A DNA stretch of 64,000 nt, from NCBI RefSeq assembly GCF_003049525.1, contig NZ_PYWL01000002.1, positions 716,862 through 780,861 on the forward strand, in the 5' to 3' direction. Of this stretch, positions 1 to 8,422 are shown piece by piece; positions within the stretch are counted from its first letter, which is position 1, and each line of letters begins with the position of its first letter. The translations under genes and the position numbers were made by a program. The notes below the pieces were generated by a model. That model was not told the DNA's origin and did no database searches. It saw only the letters and a program-made list of their open reading frames with translations. The DNA is from Lysinibacillus fusiformis (GTDB lineage Bacteria; Bacillota; Bacilli; Bacillales_A; Planococcaceae).

Positions 1-1
1 T

Positions 2-142
2 CTTGCTATGCTCTATATTTATACTGGAAGGAGCACCCTTGCACCAATTATAGCTCATGTTTTAATCAATATGGTAATAGAGCCATGGTTAATGTTATCT
101 GCCATTTCAGGGAAATGGAAAATAAATAAAAGTTGTGGATAG
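2..142 (+). CDS. CPBP-family intramembrane protease, C-terminal fragment
   Basis: Reading frame entering from the left edge, 46 codons ending at TAG 140-142. The visible peptide contains APIIAHVLINMVIEP, which fits the last conserved motif of CPBP (CAAX protease/bacteriocin-processing, formerly Abi) membrane proteases, where a His and an Asn four residues later lie in a transmembrane helix at the active site. Family members process prenylated or bacteriocin-like peptides or act in bacteriocin self-immunity; the substrate here cannot be told. The N-terminal part, including the EExxxR motif, lies outside the window. Identification rests on one motif plus hydrophobicity, so it is moderately sure. 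Confidence 0.6.
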   Translation, partial: LAMLYIYTGRSTLAPIIAHVLINMVIEPWLMLSAISGKWKINKSCG

Positions 143-456
143 ATATAAAAAGGTTATCGTCTATTGATGTTAAACCGAGAGAAGTTGCTTTAATAGTAAA
201 ACCTTATCAAGTAACGAGGGATTAAGGTGTAAAGTTCTTCAACAATCGGGTGCGATTCTGTAATAAGGATCAGCGCTCGTTTTCATTAAAGCGTCATTTA
301 GTTGAATAACACTTCTAAATTAAAAATAGGATTTTATGTTAATCTAGATGTGAGTTTGTGAAACAATGTACTTAAGCTAACGGTGCAGTTTAGTTGAAGA
401 GGTTGTACTCACAATGGGTGGGTATTTAACGTTAAATAAAAATTGTGGGGGGTTAA
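143..456. other. Intergenic stretch without a recognisable gene
   Basis: No open frame with a plausible ribosome binding site is seen. The stretch contains one copy of a short dispersed repeat (374-398). A purine-rich GTGGGGGG at 445-452 lies just before the ATG of the small pseudogene at 457. Confidence 0.5.
374..398 (+). repeat. Short dispersed repeat, copy 1
   Basis: The run AGCTAACGGTGCAGTTTAGT recurs with one base changed (AGCTAACGATGCAGTTTAGT) at 2652-2676. Both copies are intergenic and in the same orientation. Function unknown. Confidence 0.5.
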
Positions 457-656
457 ATGAATAAAGAAATTGAAGAAATAATTGTTAAAACATTTTTCGT
501 TAAAAGAATTCAGGAAAGAAAGTACTATTAGAACCTTCTTCACCACAAAAACGCAATGATGTCTTTGGAAGAAGAAATAAATTCATTTGTACAGAAATAA
601 TATTTGAGATACCTAAACCGAATTCAGACCCTGAAGAAATTGAGAAGAGTATTTGA
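457..656 (+). pseudogene. 5' part of a small conserved hypothetical gene, frameshifted and truncated
   Basis: An ATG at 457 follows a G-rich ribosome binding site. The first frame reads 24 codons (MNKEIEEIIVKTFF...) and stops at TAG. After a 1-2 base shift at about 522 the neighbouring frame continues with VLLEPSSPQKRNDVF and later IPKPNSDPEEIEKS, ending at TGA 654-656. I recall a small Bacillus-group protein family with this N-terminus (E-K-I ... FF.KRI.ER, then ... IPKPNSDPEEI), normally about 130-150 residues; that match is from memory. The gene is therefore both frameshifted and cut off after roughly 65 residues, exactly where the opposing dehydrogenase gene also loses its normal sequence. 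Confidence 0.55.
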
Positions 657-1486
657 TGCTCTTTAGTCAAAGGAAATTGGAGTGTTTGAATGAATGGATT
701 TACTTTAACACCTGGCGTCCAAATACACTCTCCTACTTTATTAGTGCCATCAGCGCACAGGATTTGACCATCTTCAAACTGCTTCACTTTCGTTTTAGCA
801 CGAATAGTAATCCCTAGTCTATTCAGTTCTTTTACTAGTTTTTCACTTACCTTTACTGGAACCCCTCTCAATAAATGCTCCTTTGAATCAAACAAGGTGA
901 CCTCTACCTCATTAGAATGGAGCCCTGCTTCTTGCACTTCTTTTTTTAACCAAGCAGTTAGTTCTGCAGCTGTTTCAATACCTGTAATGCCTCCACCGAT
1001 AATAGCAACGCACAATAAACCTTTCCTCACTTCTTTATTTTCTTCAGCTTTAGCTTGTAGTATGAGTGATTGTAATTTTTGTCTGATATCTAGAGAGGCC
1101 TTTATACTACTTAATGTGATCCCGCCTAGTTTACTAGAGACCTCCTGAACAACACTACCCAGTGCTACCACAAGATAGTCATATTGTAGGGTGTTGTTTT
1201 GTTCATTCTCCATTTTAAGCGTAATTGTTTTCTTGGTGTGATGAAATGCAGTAACTTCTCCCTTTAAATATTCCACACCATTTGTACAATACCTTGTTAA
1301 AGGAACTTTTAAATTGGCGTCCTCAATAATCATTTTAAACAATAACACTTTTCGAAAATGAAACGAGTTTTTATCTACTAACGTTATTTTCACATCTTTT
1401 CCAATTGAATGACCAAACTCTTTTATTAGTCCATTTACCAAATTGATTCCTGCGAATCCTCCACCCAATACGACAATATGTTTCAT
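500..1486 (-). CDS. NADH dehydrogenase-like flavoprotein, 3' end replaced
   Basis: 328 residues; ATG at 1486 with AGGAGG seven bases upstream. It resembles membrane-associated type II NADH:quinone oxidoreductases and related FAD/NAD(P) disulphide-reductase-fold enzymes, which pass electrons from NADH to quinone. The FAD-binding Gly motif VVLGGGFAGI is at residues 5-14 and a second Rossmann motif VAIIGGGITGIE lies near residue 160. The ECIWTPGVKVNPF segment near 255-270 is the usual second FAD-contact region. Family members then continue with a TxxxVFAxGD-type FAD motif and a membrane-binding C-terminus. Here homology ends near residue 278, and the last 50 residues are simply the antisense of the truncated gene at 457-656. 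It lacks the second FAD-contact motif and is probably inactive. Confidence 0.7.
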   Translation of the reverse strand: MKHIVVLGGGFAGINLVNGLIKEFGHSIGKDVKITLVDKNSFHFRKVLLFKMIIEDANLKVPLTRYCTNGVEYLKGEVTAFHHTKKTITLKMENEQNNTLQYDYLVVALGSVVQEVSSKLGGITLSSIKASLDIRQKLQSLILQAKAEENKEVRKGLLCVAIIGGGITGIETAAELTAWLKKEVQEAGLHSNEVEVTLFDSKEHLLRGVPVKVSEKLVKELNRLGITIRAKTKVKQFEDGQILCADGTNKVGECIWTPGVKVNPFIQTLQFPLTKEHQILFSISSGSEFGLGISNIISVQMNLFLLPKTSLRFCGEEGSNSTFFPEFF

Positions 1487-1664
1487 CTTTTATTCCTCCT
1501 TTACCTTAAAACGAAATAGCCACATCATTTGTGACATTTTTAGAGAGGTTCTATTTTTTTGTTGTGGTATTCACACAATTTCATGCATAAAAAAGCACAG
1601 TATCACCGTTTAATATATTACTTGAATTGTCGAGAAACAAGTAATAGAAAGGTGTACTGTGCAA

Positions 1665-1775
1665 ATGAATTTTAACATGAATATACCAAGATATAAGAAT
1701 GTAGAGGATATGAAAATAGAAGAAATAGGAGATTGAATCGCGCTATATGTAAAATTTCCAAAATGCCCAGTTTAA
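1665..1775 (+). pseudogene. ISL3-type transposase, N-terminal remnant
   Basis: ATG at 1665 reads NFNMNIPRYKNVEDMKIEEI, an in-frame TGA, then IALYVKFPKCPV and a stop. This resembles the first 35-40 residues of ISL3-family transposases, whose CxxC zinc motif would follow directly; here it is lost. A near-perfect inverted repeat (GCACAGTATCACC at 1594-1606 and GGTGTACTGTGC at 1651-1662) sits just upstream and may belong to the element's end. The identification is by recall of the family N-terminus, so moderate. Confidence 0.45.
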
Positions 1776-1810
1776 TAAAAAGATAAACCTAAATACCTTA
1801 TCTTAATAAA

Positions 1811-1862
1811 TGAACTGCCCCGTAAATGTTAGACACCAAACTAACATTTACGGGGTGGTTTT
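1811..1862 (+). mobile_element. Solo left end of an IS3/IS150-like element
   Basis: A 15-bp perfect stem, CCCCGTAAATGTTAG (1818-1832) and its complement (1841-1855), is followed by GGTTTT and an ATG (1863) that runs only 11 codons. IS150-group elements of Bacillaceae have ends of the form TG(A/T)ACTGC(A/C)CCnnnAAnGTTAGACA, as also seen here at 52841. The remainder of the element is missing. Confidence 0.5.
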
Positions 1863-1899
1863 ATGTCGAATTTGACACGAAAAGCGAAGCATTGTTAAA

Positions 1900-1930
1900 G
1901 GTATCCGCTTACCTATGGAAGCCGGATACC
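1900..1930 (-). terminator. Hairpin downstream of the GNAT gene
   Basis: GGTATCCG (1900-1907) pairs with CGGATACC (1923-1930), just beyond the stop of the leftward gene at 1940. It is not followed by a strong T tract on the minus strand, so terminator function is only possible. Confidence 0.35.
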
Positions 1931-1939
1931 AAGCTTGTT

Positions 1940-2404
1940 CTAATTTAGCGGATAATCGTAACGTATGAAACCTTTGTGATGCGCAATCTTATCGTAAAGA
2001 GCTCGAGCGGTAGTATTGTCATAACGAGTTTGCCAGTAAAGTTTAGTAGAGTCATGTTCACGAGCAATTTGAGCTACCTGCTCAATGAGTGCGCGAGCAA
2101 CACCATGCCCGCGAGCAGTTTCATCTACGAAGAGGTCTTGTAAGTAACATGCTTTTTCCATCCAGATTGTGCGATGGAATAGGAAGTGAGTGAAGCCGAC
2201 CAAGTTTCCTTGAAGGTATGCTCCTAAACCGAAAATTTTTTGGTCGTTTAGCAAGCACTCCCAGACTTCATCGTAACTCTTGTCTGGGAGCTCCGTTTCG
2301 TAAAATGCTTTATAGCTCCGTGCCAAGACATTCCATCGACTGCGATCTTCAGCTTTGAGGGGCGCTATTTCAATTTCAATTTGTTCGTTCTTTATCTTTT
2401 CCAT
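1940..2404 (-). CDS. GNAT-family N-acetyltransferase
   Basis: 154 residues from the ATG at 2404, which has GGAGGG nine bases upstream; a TTG 18 bases earlier lies inside that ribosome binding site and is not the start. Acetyl-CoA-dependent acetyltransferase of the GNAT fold. Motif A is visible as YLQDLFVDETARGHGVARAL, where R-G-H-G-V-A is the pyrophosphate-binding loop (Q/R-x-x-G-x-G/A). Motif B follows as LYWQTRYDNTTARALYDKIA. Length is normal for the family. The nearest relatives by feel are small-molecule acetyltransferases in Bacillus mobile DNA, sometimes linked to antibiotic detoxification, but the substrate cannot be deduced. Stands alone, no operon partner. Confidence 0.85.
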   Translation of the reverse strand: MEKIKNEQIEIEIAPLKAEDRSRWNVLARSYKAFYETELPDKSYDEVWECLLNDQKIFGLGAYLQGNLVGFTHFLFHRTIWMEKACYLQDLFVDETARGHGVARALIEQVAQIAREHDSTKLYWQTRYDNTTARALYDKIAHHKGFIRYDYPLN

Positions 2405-2651
2405 TTGGTAATCTCCCTCCAAATTGTAATAGTGAGGTATTTAATTGTTGGGTTTAGCGATATTTTAAAAAACCTAAACCTTATATTAATACAACCTAAC
2501 TATATATTATTAAATAGATTATGGAAATAATTTATTAAAGTTAGTTGCGCATTTCGAACATAATTTGTAATAGAAGTGAAGGTGCTTGTTCAACTAATGG
2601 GTCCTTTGCTTGAAGATCATTGAGTTGCATAGGCAGCTCTTTTTTCTTATT

Positions 2652-2676
2652 GAGCTAACGATGCAGTTTAGTTCAA
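2652..2676 (+). repeat. Short dispersed repeat, copy 2
   Basis: Second copy of the repeat at 374-398, in the intergenic space between the divergent GNAT and TetR genes. Confidence 0.5.
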
Positions 2677-2743
2677 CAAGAAGAATAATTCCAATTATTA
2701 GAAGTTTCCGTCGACGATGTCATTTTCTCCAAAAAACCAGTGC

Positions 2744-2774
2744 AAACTGAAGGTGAGTCTGTACAGTTTTTTTG
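2744..2774 (+). terminator. Weak hairpin with T tract
   Basis: AAACTG (2744-2749) pairs with CAGTTT (2764-2769) followed by TTTTGC. It may stop transcription entering the tetR promoter region; only a 6-bp stem. Confidence 0.3.
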
Positions 2775-2812
2775 CGTTCACACAGGTTTTTAGGAATAAC
2801 CTAAATAGTACT

Positions 2813-2857
2813 TGATTTAAAAAATAATTTACGATATTATCTACTTACCGGTAGGTA
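2813..2857 (+). promoter_or_regulatory. tetR promoter with palindromic operator
   Basis: A -35 TTGATT (2813-2818), 16-bp spacer and -10 TATTAT (2835-2840) precede the TetR gene. Directly after the -10 lies TACTTACCGGTAGGTA (2842-2857), a 16-bp palindrome with one mismatched pair. Its position suits autorepression by the TetR protein encoded 25 bases downstream. Confidence 0.65.
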
Positions 2858-2881
2858 AATAAAAATTTCTGGAGGTATACT

Positions 2882-3469
2882 ATGCGTAATCGCGAAGAAA
2901 CATTTAAAAAAATTTTAGAAACAGCATATGTTATGTTTTCTGAAACAGGCTTTGATAAAACGAGTTTGTCAATGATTGCGACGGAGGTTGGAATATCTAA
3001 ACCTGCTATCTACTATTACTTTAAATCCAAGGATGAATTAATTGAGTATTTATTTGATGAAATTTGCAAGGAGATTGAGTTAGGAAACACTTTTGATTAC
3101 AGTGATATTACAAAAATAAATCTCAAACAAAAGCTTTTGGAAATTGGTTACCAATCGATTGACGAGCAAAAATCGGATACGCATTTCAATAAAATTTTTA
3201 ATCAATACATGTTGTTAGCTTCACGGGATGAGAAATATATGACGAGGCTTCTGGATGTTCAAGCAGGTTATTTAAAGAGCTATCACGATTTATTTATCTA
3301 TGCTGTAGAAATTGAAGCGATAAGTGATACGGATATTGAATTAAAAGCCCATATGCTTACAATGGTCATCGATAATATAGGGAATTTCATGTTAACTGGC
3401 AGCAAATTAGATTACAAAGGAATATGGAAAGAAGCTGTAGAAAGTGTATTGAGAGAACAACCGCTATGA
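2882..3469 (+). CDS. TetR/AcrR-family transcriptional repressor
   Basis: 195 residues; ATG with GGAGG seven bases upstream. The N-terminal TetR helix-turn-helix is clear: ILETAYVMFSETGFDKTSL, then MIATEVGISKPAIYYYFKSK, the usual recognition-helix signature with YYYF. The C-terminal ligand-binding half is helical and not assignable to a ligand class. The gene shares a stop/start overlap (ATGA at 3466-3469) with the next membrane protein gene, so the two form one operon. The repressor most likely controls its own promoter through the palindrome at 2842-2857 and hence the DUF418 gene. The inducing compound is unknown. Confidence 0.9.
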   Translation: MRNREETFKKILETAYVMFSETGFDKTSLSMIATEVGISKPAIYYYFKSKDELIEYLFDEICKEIELGNTFDYSDITKINLKQKLLEIGYQSIDEQKSDTHFNKIFNQYMLLASRDEKYMTRLLDVQAGYLKSYHDLFIYAVEIEAISDTDIELKAHMLTMVIDNIGNFMLTGSKLDYKGIWKEAVESVLREQPL

Positions 3470-4563
3470 CGAAGAGGCATGTTAGTAAACGTATAGAAGG
3501 ACTTGATTTTGCTCGAGCTGTAGCCATGTTTGGTATGTTAGTCGTAAATTTTGGCGTCATTACGGGCGCAGATGGGAATGGCCCTACATGGTTGATATGG
3601 GTTCAAAGCCTCTTTCAAGGACGCGCTTCCGCCATATTTGTAATATTGGCTGGGATAGGAATCTCTTTAATGACAGCCAAGGCAAGAACCACGGAATCCC
3701 AAATACTGATAAAACAAAATAATAGGAATTTACGGAAACGATCCCTTTTTCTGTTTGTGTTAGGCATGATTTTGTATGCTGTAGGCTGGTCAGGAGACAT
3801 ATTACATTATTATGGTGTATATATGCTCATCGCCTCATTTTTTTTCGTGTCATCAAACAAAACAATCATCCTATTAACAAGTGTTGTGTTAGTTACAGCA
3901 CAAACGTTTCAAATAATCTTTAATTATATGGCAGGATGGGACCCTGAACAATTCTTATTGACATATCTTGATTTTTGGACAGTTGAAGGGTTTCTGAGAA
4001 ACTTGTTTTTCAATGGTTATCATCCTGTACTTCCTTGGGTTGGTTTCTTTTTCATAGGGCTAATTTTAGGTAGATTAGATTTAACAAATGATACCGTAAG
4101 AAAAAAATTGCTAATTGCTGGCTTTTCTATAACGGTTTTAACAGAAATCATGTCTGAAATATTGATGAATGTAACAACCAAGTCCGTTCTGGATGCAGAT
4201 AGCGCGTGGTTTCTCTTTGAAACAGGACCAATCCCTCCGAATGTCTTTTACATCGTTTCCAATACAGCAACGGCACTTATTGTTATTGTTGGTTCCATTT
4301 ATATTACGGAAAGATTTGCTGAAAATGGACTAATCCGCGCCATGATACATACAGGTCAATTGACATTGACTCATTATGTAAGCCACGTCTTTATTGGAAT
4401 TGGTATTTTAATTGTGTTAAACCGGCTTGAGCATCAAACGATAGCTTTTTCCCTACTATTCTCGTGTCTTTTTTTTGTCGGCAGTATGCTATTCTCTGTG
4501 TTATGGAGACGAAAATATAATAGAGGTCCCATCGAGATAATCATGAGAAAAGTAACAAAGTAG
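3466..4563 (+). CDS. DUF418/YeiB-like multi-pass membrane protein
   Basis: 365 residues from the ATG at 3466 that overlaps the tetR stop. The N-terminal RIEGLDFARAVAMFGMLVVNF is the hallmark of the DUF418/DUF1624 superfamily, related to membrane acyltransferases such as heparan-alpha-glucosaminide N-acetyltransferase, in which an R-x-x-x-x-D/E-x-x-R motif starts the first transmembrane helix. About 9-10 hydrophobic segments follow, and the C-terminal region (THYVSHVFIGIGI, VLWRRKYNRGPIE) matches the DUF418 domain, where a Trp and a RGPxE motif are conserved. It probably transfers acyl groups to an extracellular molecule or moves a small molecule. Coupled with a TetR regulator it may answer a toxic compound; this is inference. 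Confidence 0.8.
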   Translation: MTKRHVSKRIEGLDFARAVAMFGMLVVNFGVITGADGNGPTWLIWVQSLFQGRASAIFVILAGIGISLMTAKARTTESQILIKQNNRNLRKRSLFLFVLGMILYAVGWSGDILHYYGVYMLIASFFFVSSNKTIILLTSVVLVTAQTFQIIFNYMAGWDPEQFLLTYLDFWTVEGFLRNLFFNGYHPVLPWVGFFFIGLILGRLDLTNDTVRKKLLIAGFSITVLTEIMSEILMNVTTKSVLDADSAWFLFETGPIPPNVFYIVSNTATALIVIVGSIYITERFAENGLIRAMIHTGQLTLTHYVSHVFIGIGILIVLNRLEHQTIAFSLLFSCLFFVGSMLFSVLWRRKYNRGPIEIIMRKVTK

Positions 4564-4802
4564 AGGAGAGAGCATTCGTTAAGAAATAAAACCCATTTTG
4601 ATCAACCTTTTCATAACAAAAATTAATAAGCTGCCTTAGGTAAGATAAAAGTCAGTAAGAATCTTCCAATAAACGTTTATGTCTTGTTATAAAAAGGCCT
4701 GGGAAAATGGGTTTCTGGTATTTCTTAATACTACTTTTAGGGTTATTTTTAATTATTAAAGATTTTTTATGAAAAAACCATCATTGTATATAGAAAAGAA
4801 CA

Positions 4803-4818
4803 GGGGTAGTATTACCCC
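4803..4818 (-). terminator. Small hairpin over the mocR stop codon
   Basis: On the minus strand GGGGTA-atac-TACCCC overlaps the TAA stop of the MocR-type gene and is followed by a mixed T-rich stretch. Weak candidate. Confidence 0.3.
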
Positions 4819-6161
4819 ATTCGACCAATCATTTGAAATAATTTTTGAATTCCTGTTTGAATATCTTGTTTATTTGTATTTCTTACATCAATTTTTAGAA
4901 TATTTTCTTTTGGAAAATTCGATAAATAATTCTCACCGATTTCCCTTAATAAAACCTTTTCAATTTTCATATGTCTGATTAATTCCATTGCATTTATCCT
5001 TCGTGGTAAAGAAAGATGTGTTTTTGTATCGAGCGAAGTGGGTTTCACATAGTCAATCGATACTGGACAAATTTTAAGTTGAAGGTCGATTTCTTGATGA
5101 AGGATATTTGATTTTTCAGCATATCTCAATGACAGTTTTGCGCTATGACTATCAAACATCCCACTCTTTAAATAAAGTTCTAAAGCCCCTTGTGTGACAA
5201 GGTTTGTATCGTAATCAATCACCCTTTTTAACGATTTAAAAGGATGGAGAATTTTCGAAGGAAGCACAATAACCCCTATACGTAAGCCAGGAAAAATAAT
5301 TTTTGAAAAGCTTTTGACATATATGACCCTCTCATTAATATCATAAGCAAACATGGGATCCACTTTTTTATCCACCTCGAAATCTGCTAAATAATCATCT
5401 TCTACAATATATACATTGTATTTTTGGGCTAAGTCCAAAATGGCTAGCTTCTCCTTTTTCGTATAGGAAGTCCCTAGAGGGTTATGGAATCTAGGGATGG
5501 TGTAGAAAAATTTAATTTGGTATTTTGCAAAAATCTGCTCTAAATCGTTTAAATCGATTCCATTTTTGTCACGTCTAATACCCATGCACTTCAATCCTGT
5601 TGTTTCAACTAATTGATTAAATAAATGGTAGGTTGGTTGTTCAATTAGTATGGTATCACTTTGATTGGGAAACGAGATTTGAGCCAAAATATAGAGTGCT
5701 TGTTGAGTTCCTGTAGTGATAACAATTTCACTTTCATTTGCGAAAATTTGATAATCCTCAAGTTTTTTTTTGATTTCTTGGACTAATGAGGGAAGCCCAT
5801 TTACTGTCATTCCGTATGAGAAAAGCCCACTTTGTTGGATTTCGATTGCTTGATTTAAACAATGCTGAAATTCTGTGTATGGGAACATAGAGTGTTCGGG
5901 GGTGGCAGTAGCTAAATCAATCATCGTTGTTCCCGTTGATGAGAGATGATTGGGTGCGGAAAGTACATAGAAACCTTTTTTTGGAACAGAAAAAATACGG
6001 TGTTGGTATTTCAGTTCATGAAGTGCTTTCAAGACCGTTTCTGTACTACATCCATATTGATTTTTCAATTCTCGAATGGAGGGTAATTTTGTCCCAACTG
6101 TTATGAACTCATTTTCCATTTGAGAAATTAAATCTGACATAATTTGTTGATATTTTTGCAT
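4812..6161 (-). CDS. MocR/PdxR-type GntR regulator with aminotransferase domain
   Basis: 449 residues; ATG 6161 with GGAGA eight bases upstream. Residues 1-70 form a GntR winged helix (VGTKLPSIRELKNQYGCSTE then VLKALHELKYQHRIFSVPKKG). Residues 90-449 form a fold-type I aminotransferase domain, with ITTGTQQALYILAQ (cofactor phosphate contacts), VEDDYLADFE (the Asp that pairs with the pyridine nitrogen) and SFSKIIFPGLRIG carrying the PLP Schiff-base Lys. Such proteins sense PLP or an amino compound bound to it and control adjacent genes. It is divergent from an epimerase-MFS operon at 6387, the probable target, sharing the 6162-6386 intergenic region. The ligand is unknown. Confidence 0.85.
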   Translation of the reverse strand: MQKYQQIMSDLISQMENEFITVGTKLPSIRELKNQYGCSTETVLKALHELKYQHRIFSVPKKGFYVLSAPNHLSSTGTTMIDLATATPEHSMFPYTEFQHCLNQAIEIQQSGLFSYGMTVNGLPSLVQEIKKKLEDYQIFANESEIVITTGTQQALYILAQISFPNQSDTILIEQPTYHLFNQLVETTGLKCMGIRRDKNGIDLNDLEQIFAKYQIKFFYTIPRFHNPLGTSYTKKEKLAILDLAQKYNVYIVEDDYLADFEVDKKVDPMFAYDINERVIYVKSFSKIIFPGLRIGVIVLPSKILHPFKSLKRVIDYDTNLVTQGALELYLKSGMFDSHSAKLSLRYAEKSNILHQEIDLQLKICPVSIDYVKPTSLDTKTHLSLPRRINAMELIRHMKIEKVLLREIGENYLSNFPKENILKIDVRNTNKQDIQTGIQKLFQMIGRMG

Positions 6162-6386
6162 AGATATTCTCCTTTACCGGTACAGATAGGAATTATAGAT
6201 ATTGTACATGGAAACAGTTTTCCATACAATTAAGTTGCATTTAATTATGAAAAGGCTCTGTTAAAGCATATTGTTGTTTTTTTAGTGTAATTTCACTTTA
6301 ACATCTGAGTTGATTGGAGCTGAGGACACTTGACTCCTGCGGGAAATAGTGGGAAGTCAATGTCTATGAAAAAAGGAGAAATCAAG

Positions 6387-7235
6387 ATGAGAATCTTAAT
6401 TACAGGTGCATCAGGTGTCATTGGGAGAATCCTTATTCCAGTGCTAGTTGCTAAAGGATATGAGGTTGGAGGTATGACGAAAAGTCAGGAAAAAGCTAGT
6501 CTATTACAACAACTGGGGGCAATCCCATTTGTGGCAAATATTTTTGAAAAAGAACAGGTTCAAAAAGTGTTTCAACAATTTCAGCCGGATGCAATCATTC
6601 ATCAAGTAACGGCACTTAGTAATTTAAGTGTAGAAGAAAATGCAATGGCACGAACGATTGGAACACGTCATGTGGCAGAGGCAGCAAAAGAAGTAAATGT
6701 GAGAAGGTTCATTGCTCAAAGCATTGCATGGGCTTATGAACCAGGTACAACAATCGCAACGGAAAAGGATTCTCTAGATGTCCAAGCAATAGGGAAGAGG
6801 AAAATGACCATTGATGGAATTGTTGCTCTAGAGAATGCGGTTCAAGAAATGTCTAATGCCATTATATTAAGATATGGTGTCTTATATGGGCCAGGTACTT
6901 GGTATGCACCAGATGGAATGATGGCACAGCAATTTATTAGTGGGAAAGCCATTGTAAATGACGGGGTGACCTCTTTTATTCATATTGAAGATGCTGTTCA
7001 TGCAACCGTCCAAGCATTGGATTGGAAAGAGGGTATTTACAATATTGTCGATGATACTCCAGCAACAGGTAGAGATTGGGGAACGAAATACGCTCATCAC
7101 TTACAAGCGCCAATACCAATCTATCAAAGTGGAAAAGCAGGATGGGAAAGGGGGGCTTCAAATAGGAAGGCAAAGCTAGAAGGAGGGTGGACTTTAGTCT
7201 ATCCATCTTGGCAAGAAGGATTTCTATCTGAATGA
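6387..7235 (+). CDS. NAD-dependent epimerase/dehydratase-type SDR protein
   Basis: 282 residues from the ATG at 6387, which has AAAGGAG eight bases upstream; an in-frame ATG at 6330 adds 19 residues without a ribosome binding site. Extended short-chain dehydrogenase fold: NAD(P)-binding GASGVIG (residues 8-14) and ILRYGVLYGPGT, the region typical of epimerases and NAD(P)-sugar or flavonoid-type reductases. The classical YxxxK catalytic pair is not obvious: the region around ALENAVQE aligns where YxxxK is expected and lacks the Tyr. It may therefore bind nucleotide without sugar epimerase chemistry. It overlaps the downstream MFS gene by ATGA, suggesting a coupled pair under MocR control. Confidence 0.75.
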   Translation: MRILITGASGVIGRILIPVLVAKGYEVGGMTKSQEKASLLQQLGAIPFVANIFEKEQVQKVFQQFQPDAIIHQVTALSNLSVEENAMARTIGTRHVAEAAKEVNVRRFIAQSIAWAYEPGTTIATEKDSLDVQAIGKRKMTIDGIVALENAVQEMSNAIILRYGVLYGPGTWYAPDGMMAQQFISGKAIVNDGVTSFIHIEDAVHATVQALDWKEGIYNIVDDTPATGRDWGTKYAHHLQAPIPIYQSGKAGWERGASNRKAKLEGGWTLVYPSWQEGFLSE

Positions 7236-8422
7236 TAAGAGCATTTATACGAGAAAGAGAAAATCCAAAGGAGCTAAATAAAGGGCGACTTTCTATTTTG
7301 CTTTTATTATTTTCAGTCACAGGAATCATCATCATCTCGCAAAATTTTTTGCTCATTCCTTTATCAAGTCCGATCCAGCAAACGTTTCATATACAGAGTA
7401 GAATCTTGTTTTTAGGAAGTAGTATCTTTTCGTTATTTTATGCACTAGGCTTTCTCATATGGGCAATGATGATTAAGAAATTCGGTAAACGGAAAATATT
7501 ACTCATTGGCCTATCTTTAGCGTCTGTACTTACTTTAGGAATTGGATGGGTCGAAAGTTACTCTTGGTTTTGTCTTTTAAGAGGTTTACAAGGACTTGTC
7601 TGTGCAACCTTTACGCCCATTGCACTGAATTATAGTCTAAAGCTGTTTCGTGTAAAAAAGCTCACTTTTTTGAGTGCGATCTTTACATCAAGTGCGATTC
7701 TTGGGCAACTAATAGCTCACATAGCGATTCAATATGTTACACTCTCTCAATTATTCATCGTTTTTGGTGTAGTGATGGGAGGTTTAGTCGTATGTTTTAT
7801 GGGTATGCTGCCTTCTGATGAGGGGGAAAATGTTCATGTGAAAGTGACCTTTGAGGCTAAGTTTCTATTGAATATTTTGTTAAAAACCGATAACCGAATG
7901 TTATTTGGCATAACCTTTCTGCCTTTTTTCTACTTTGTGGTGGGTACGCATGTAACGAATGAGTTGTTGATGGAAAGGGAACTGCAAGTTTCACGTTTAA
8001 GCCTTCAAGTTATTAGCTTAGTGGGAATGTTACTACCATTTGTATGGTCATCTCTTTGCCCGAAGGTATTTAAAAATAAAATCTATTTCGTTACAGCTTT
8101 AATTCAATTTGGATTTTTACTTATCTTGTTTTCTAGCTCTACAGCATTATATATATCGATTTTTTTAATCTCTTTTGCTATTTCATATCTTTTACCGTTT
8201 CTCATTCAAGAAATTGGTTATCGAAATCAAGAAAATCAAGCATACGCTATGGCGGGATATACCTTTTGTTTGTTTCTGGGATCAAGTATAGGAGGGGGAG
8301 TTTCAGCTATTAACTGTACTTCTGTCATTCTAGCAATCGCAGAAGGAACGATAGTCATTACTTACTATAATGCAAGGGCAAGGAAAAAGCTACGCAAAAC
8401 AAGGGATGTGCTTACTGGTTGA
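7232..8422 (+). CDS. MFS transporter
   Basis: 396 residues; ATG 7232 overlaps the epimerase stop. Twelve hydrophobic segments are apparent. MFS motif A between helices 2 and 3 is present in the form MMIKKFGKRKILLIG, close to G-x-x-x-D-x-x-G-R-R/K, and LLRGLQGLVCATFTP in helix 4 is typical of the drug:H+ antiporter group. The probable job is efflux of a small molecule from the cytoplasm; the upstream epimerase-like protein and the MocR regulator suggest the substrate is an amino compound or a modified metabolite, which is inference. Length and topology are normal. Confidence 0.8.
   Translation: MIRAFIRERENPKELNKGRLSILLLLFSVTGIIIISQNFLLIPLSSPIQQTFHIQSRILFLGSSIFSLFYALGFLIWAMMIKKFGKRKILLIGLSLASVLTLGIGWVESYSWFCLLRGLQGLVCATFTPIALNYSLKLFRVKKLTFLSAIFTSSAILGQLIAHIAIQYVTLSQLFIVFGVVMGGLVVCFMGMLPSDEGENVHVKVTFEAKFLLNILLKTDNRMLFGITFLPFFYFVVGTHVTNELLMERELQVSRLSLQVISLVGMLLPFVWSSLCPKVFKNKIYFVTALIQFGFLLILFSSSTALYISIFLISFAISYLLPFLIQEIGYRNQENQAYAMAGYTFCLFLGSSIGGGVSAINCTSVILAIAEGTIVITYYNARARKKLRKTRDVLTG

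Noticed and set aside
4769..4978. Plus-strand 69-residue ORF at the end of the mocR gene
   Set aside because: Lies mostly antisense to the conserved C-terminus of the MocR protein and has no ribosome binding site.
6882..7356. Minus-strand ORFs inside the epimerase and MFS genes
   Set aside because: Shadows of two well-supported genes; no ribosome binding sites.
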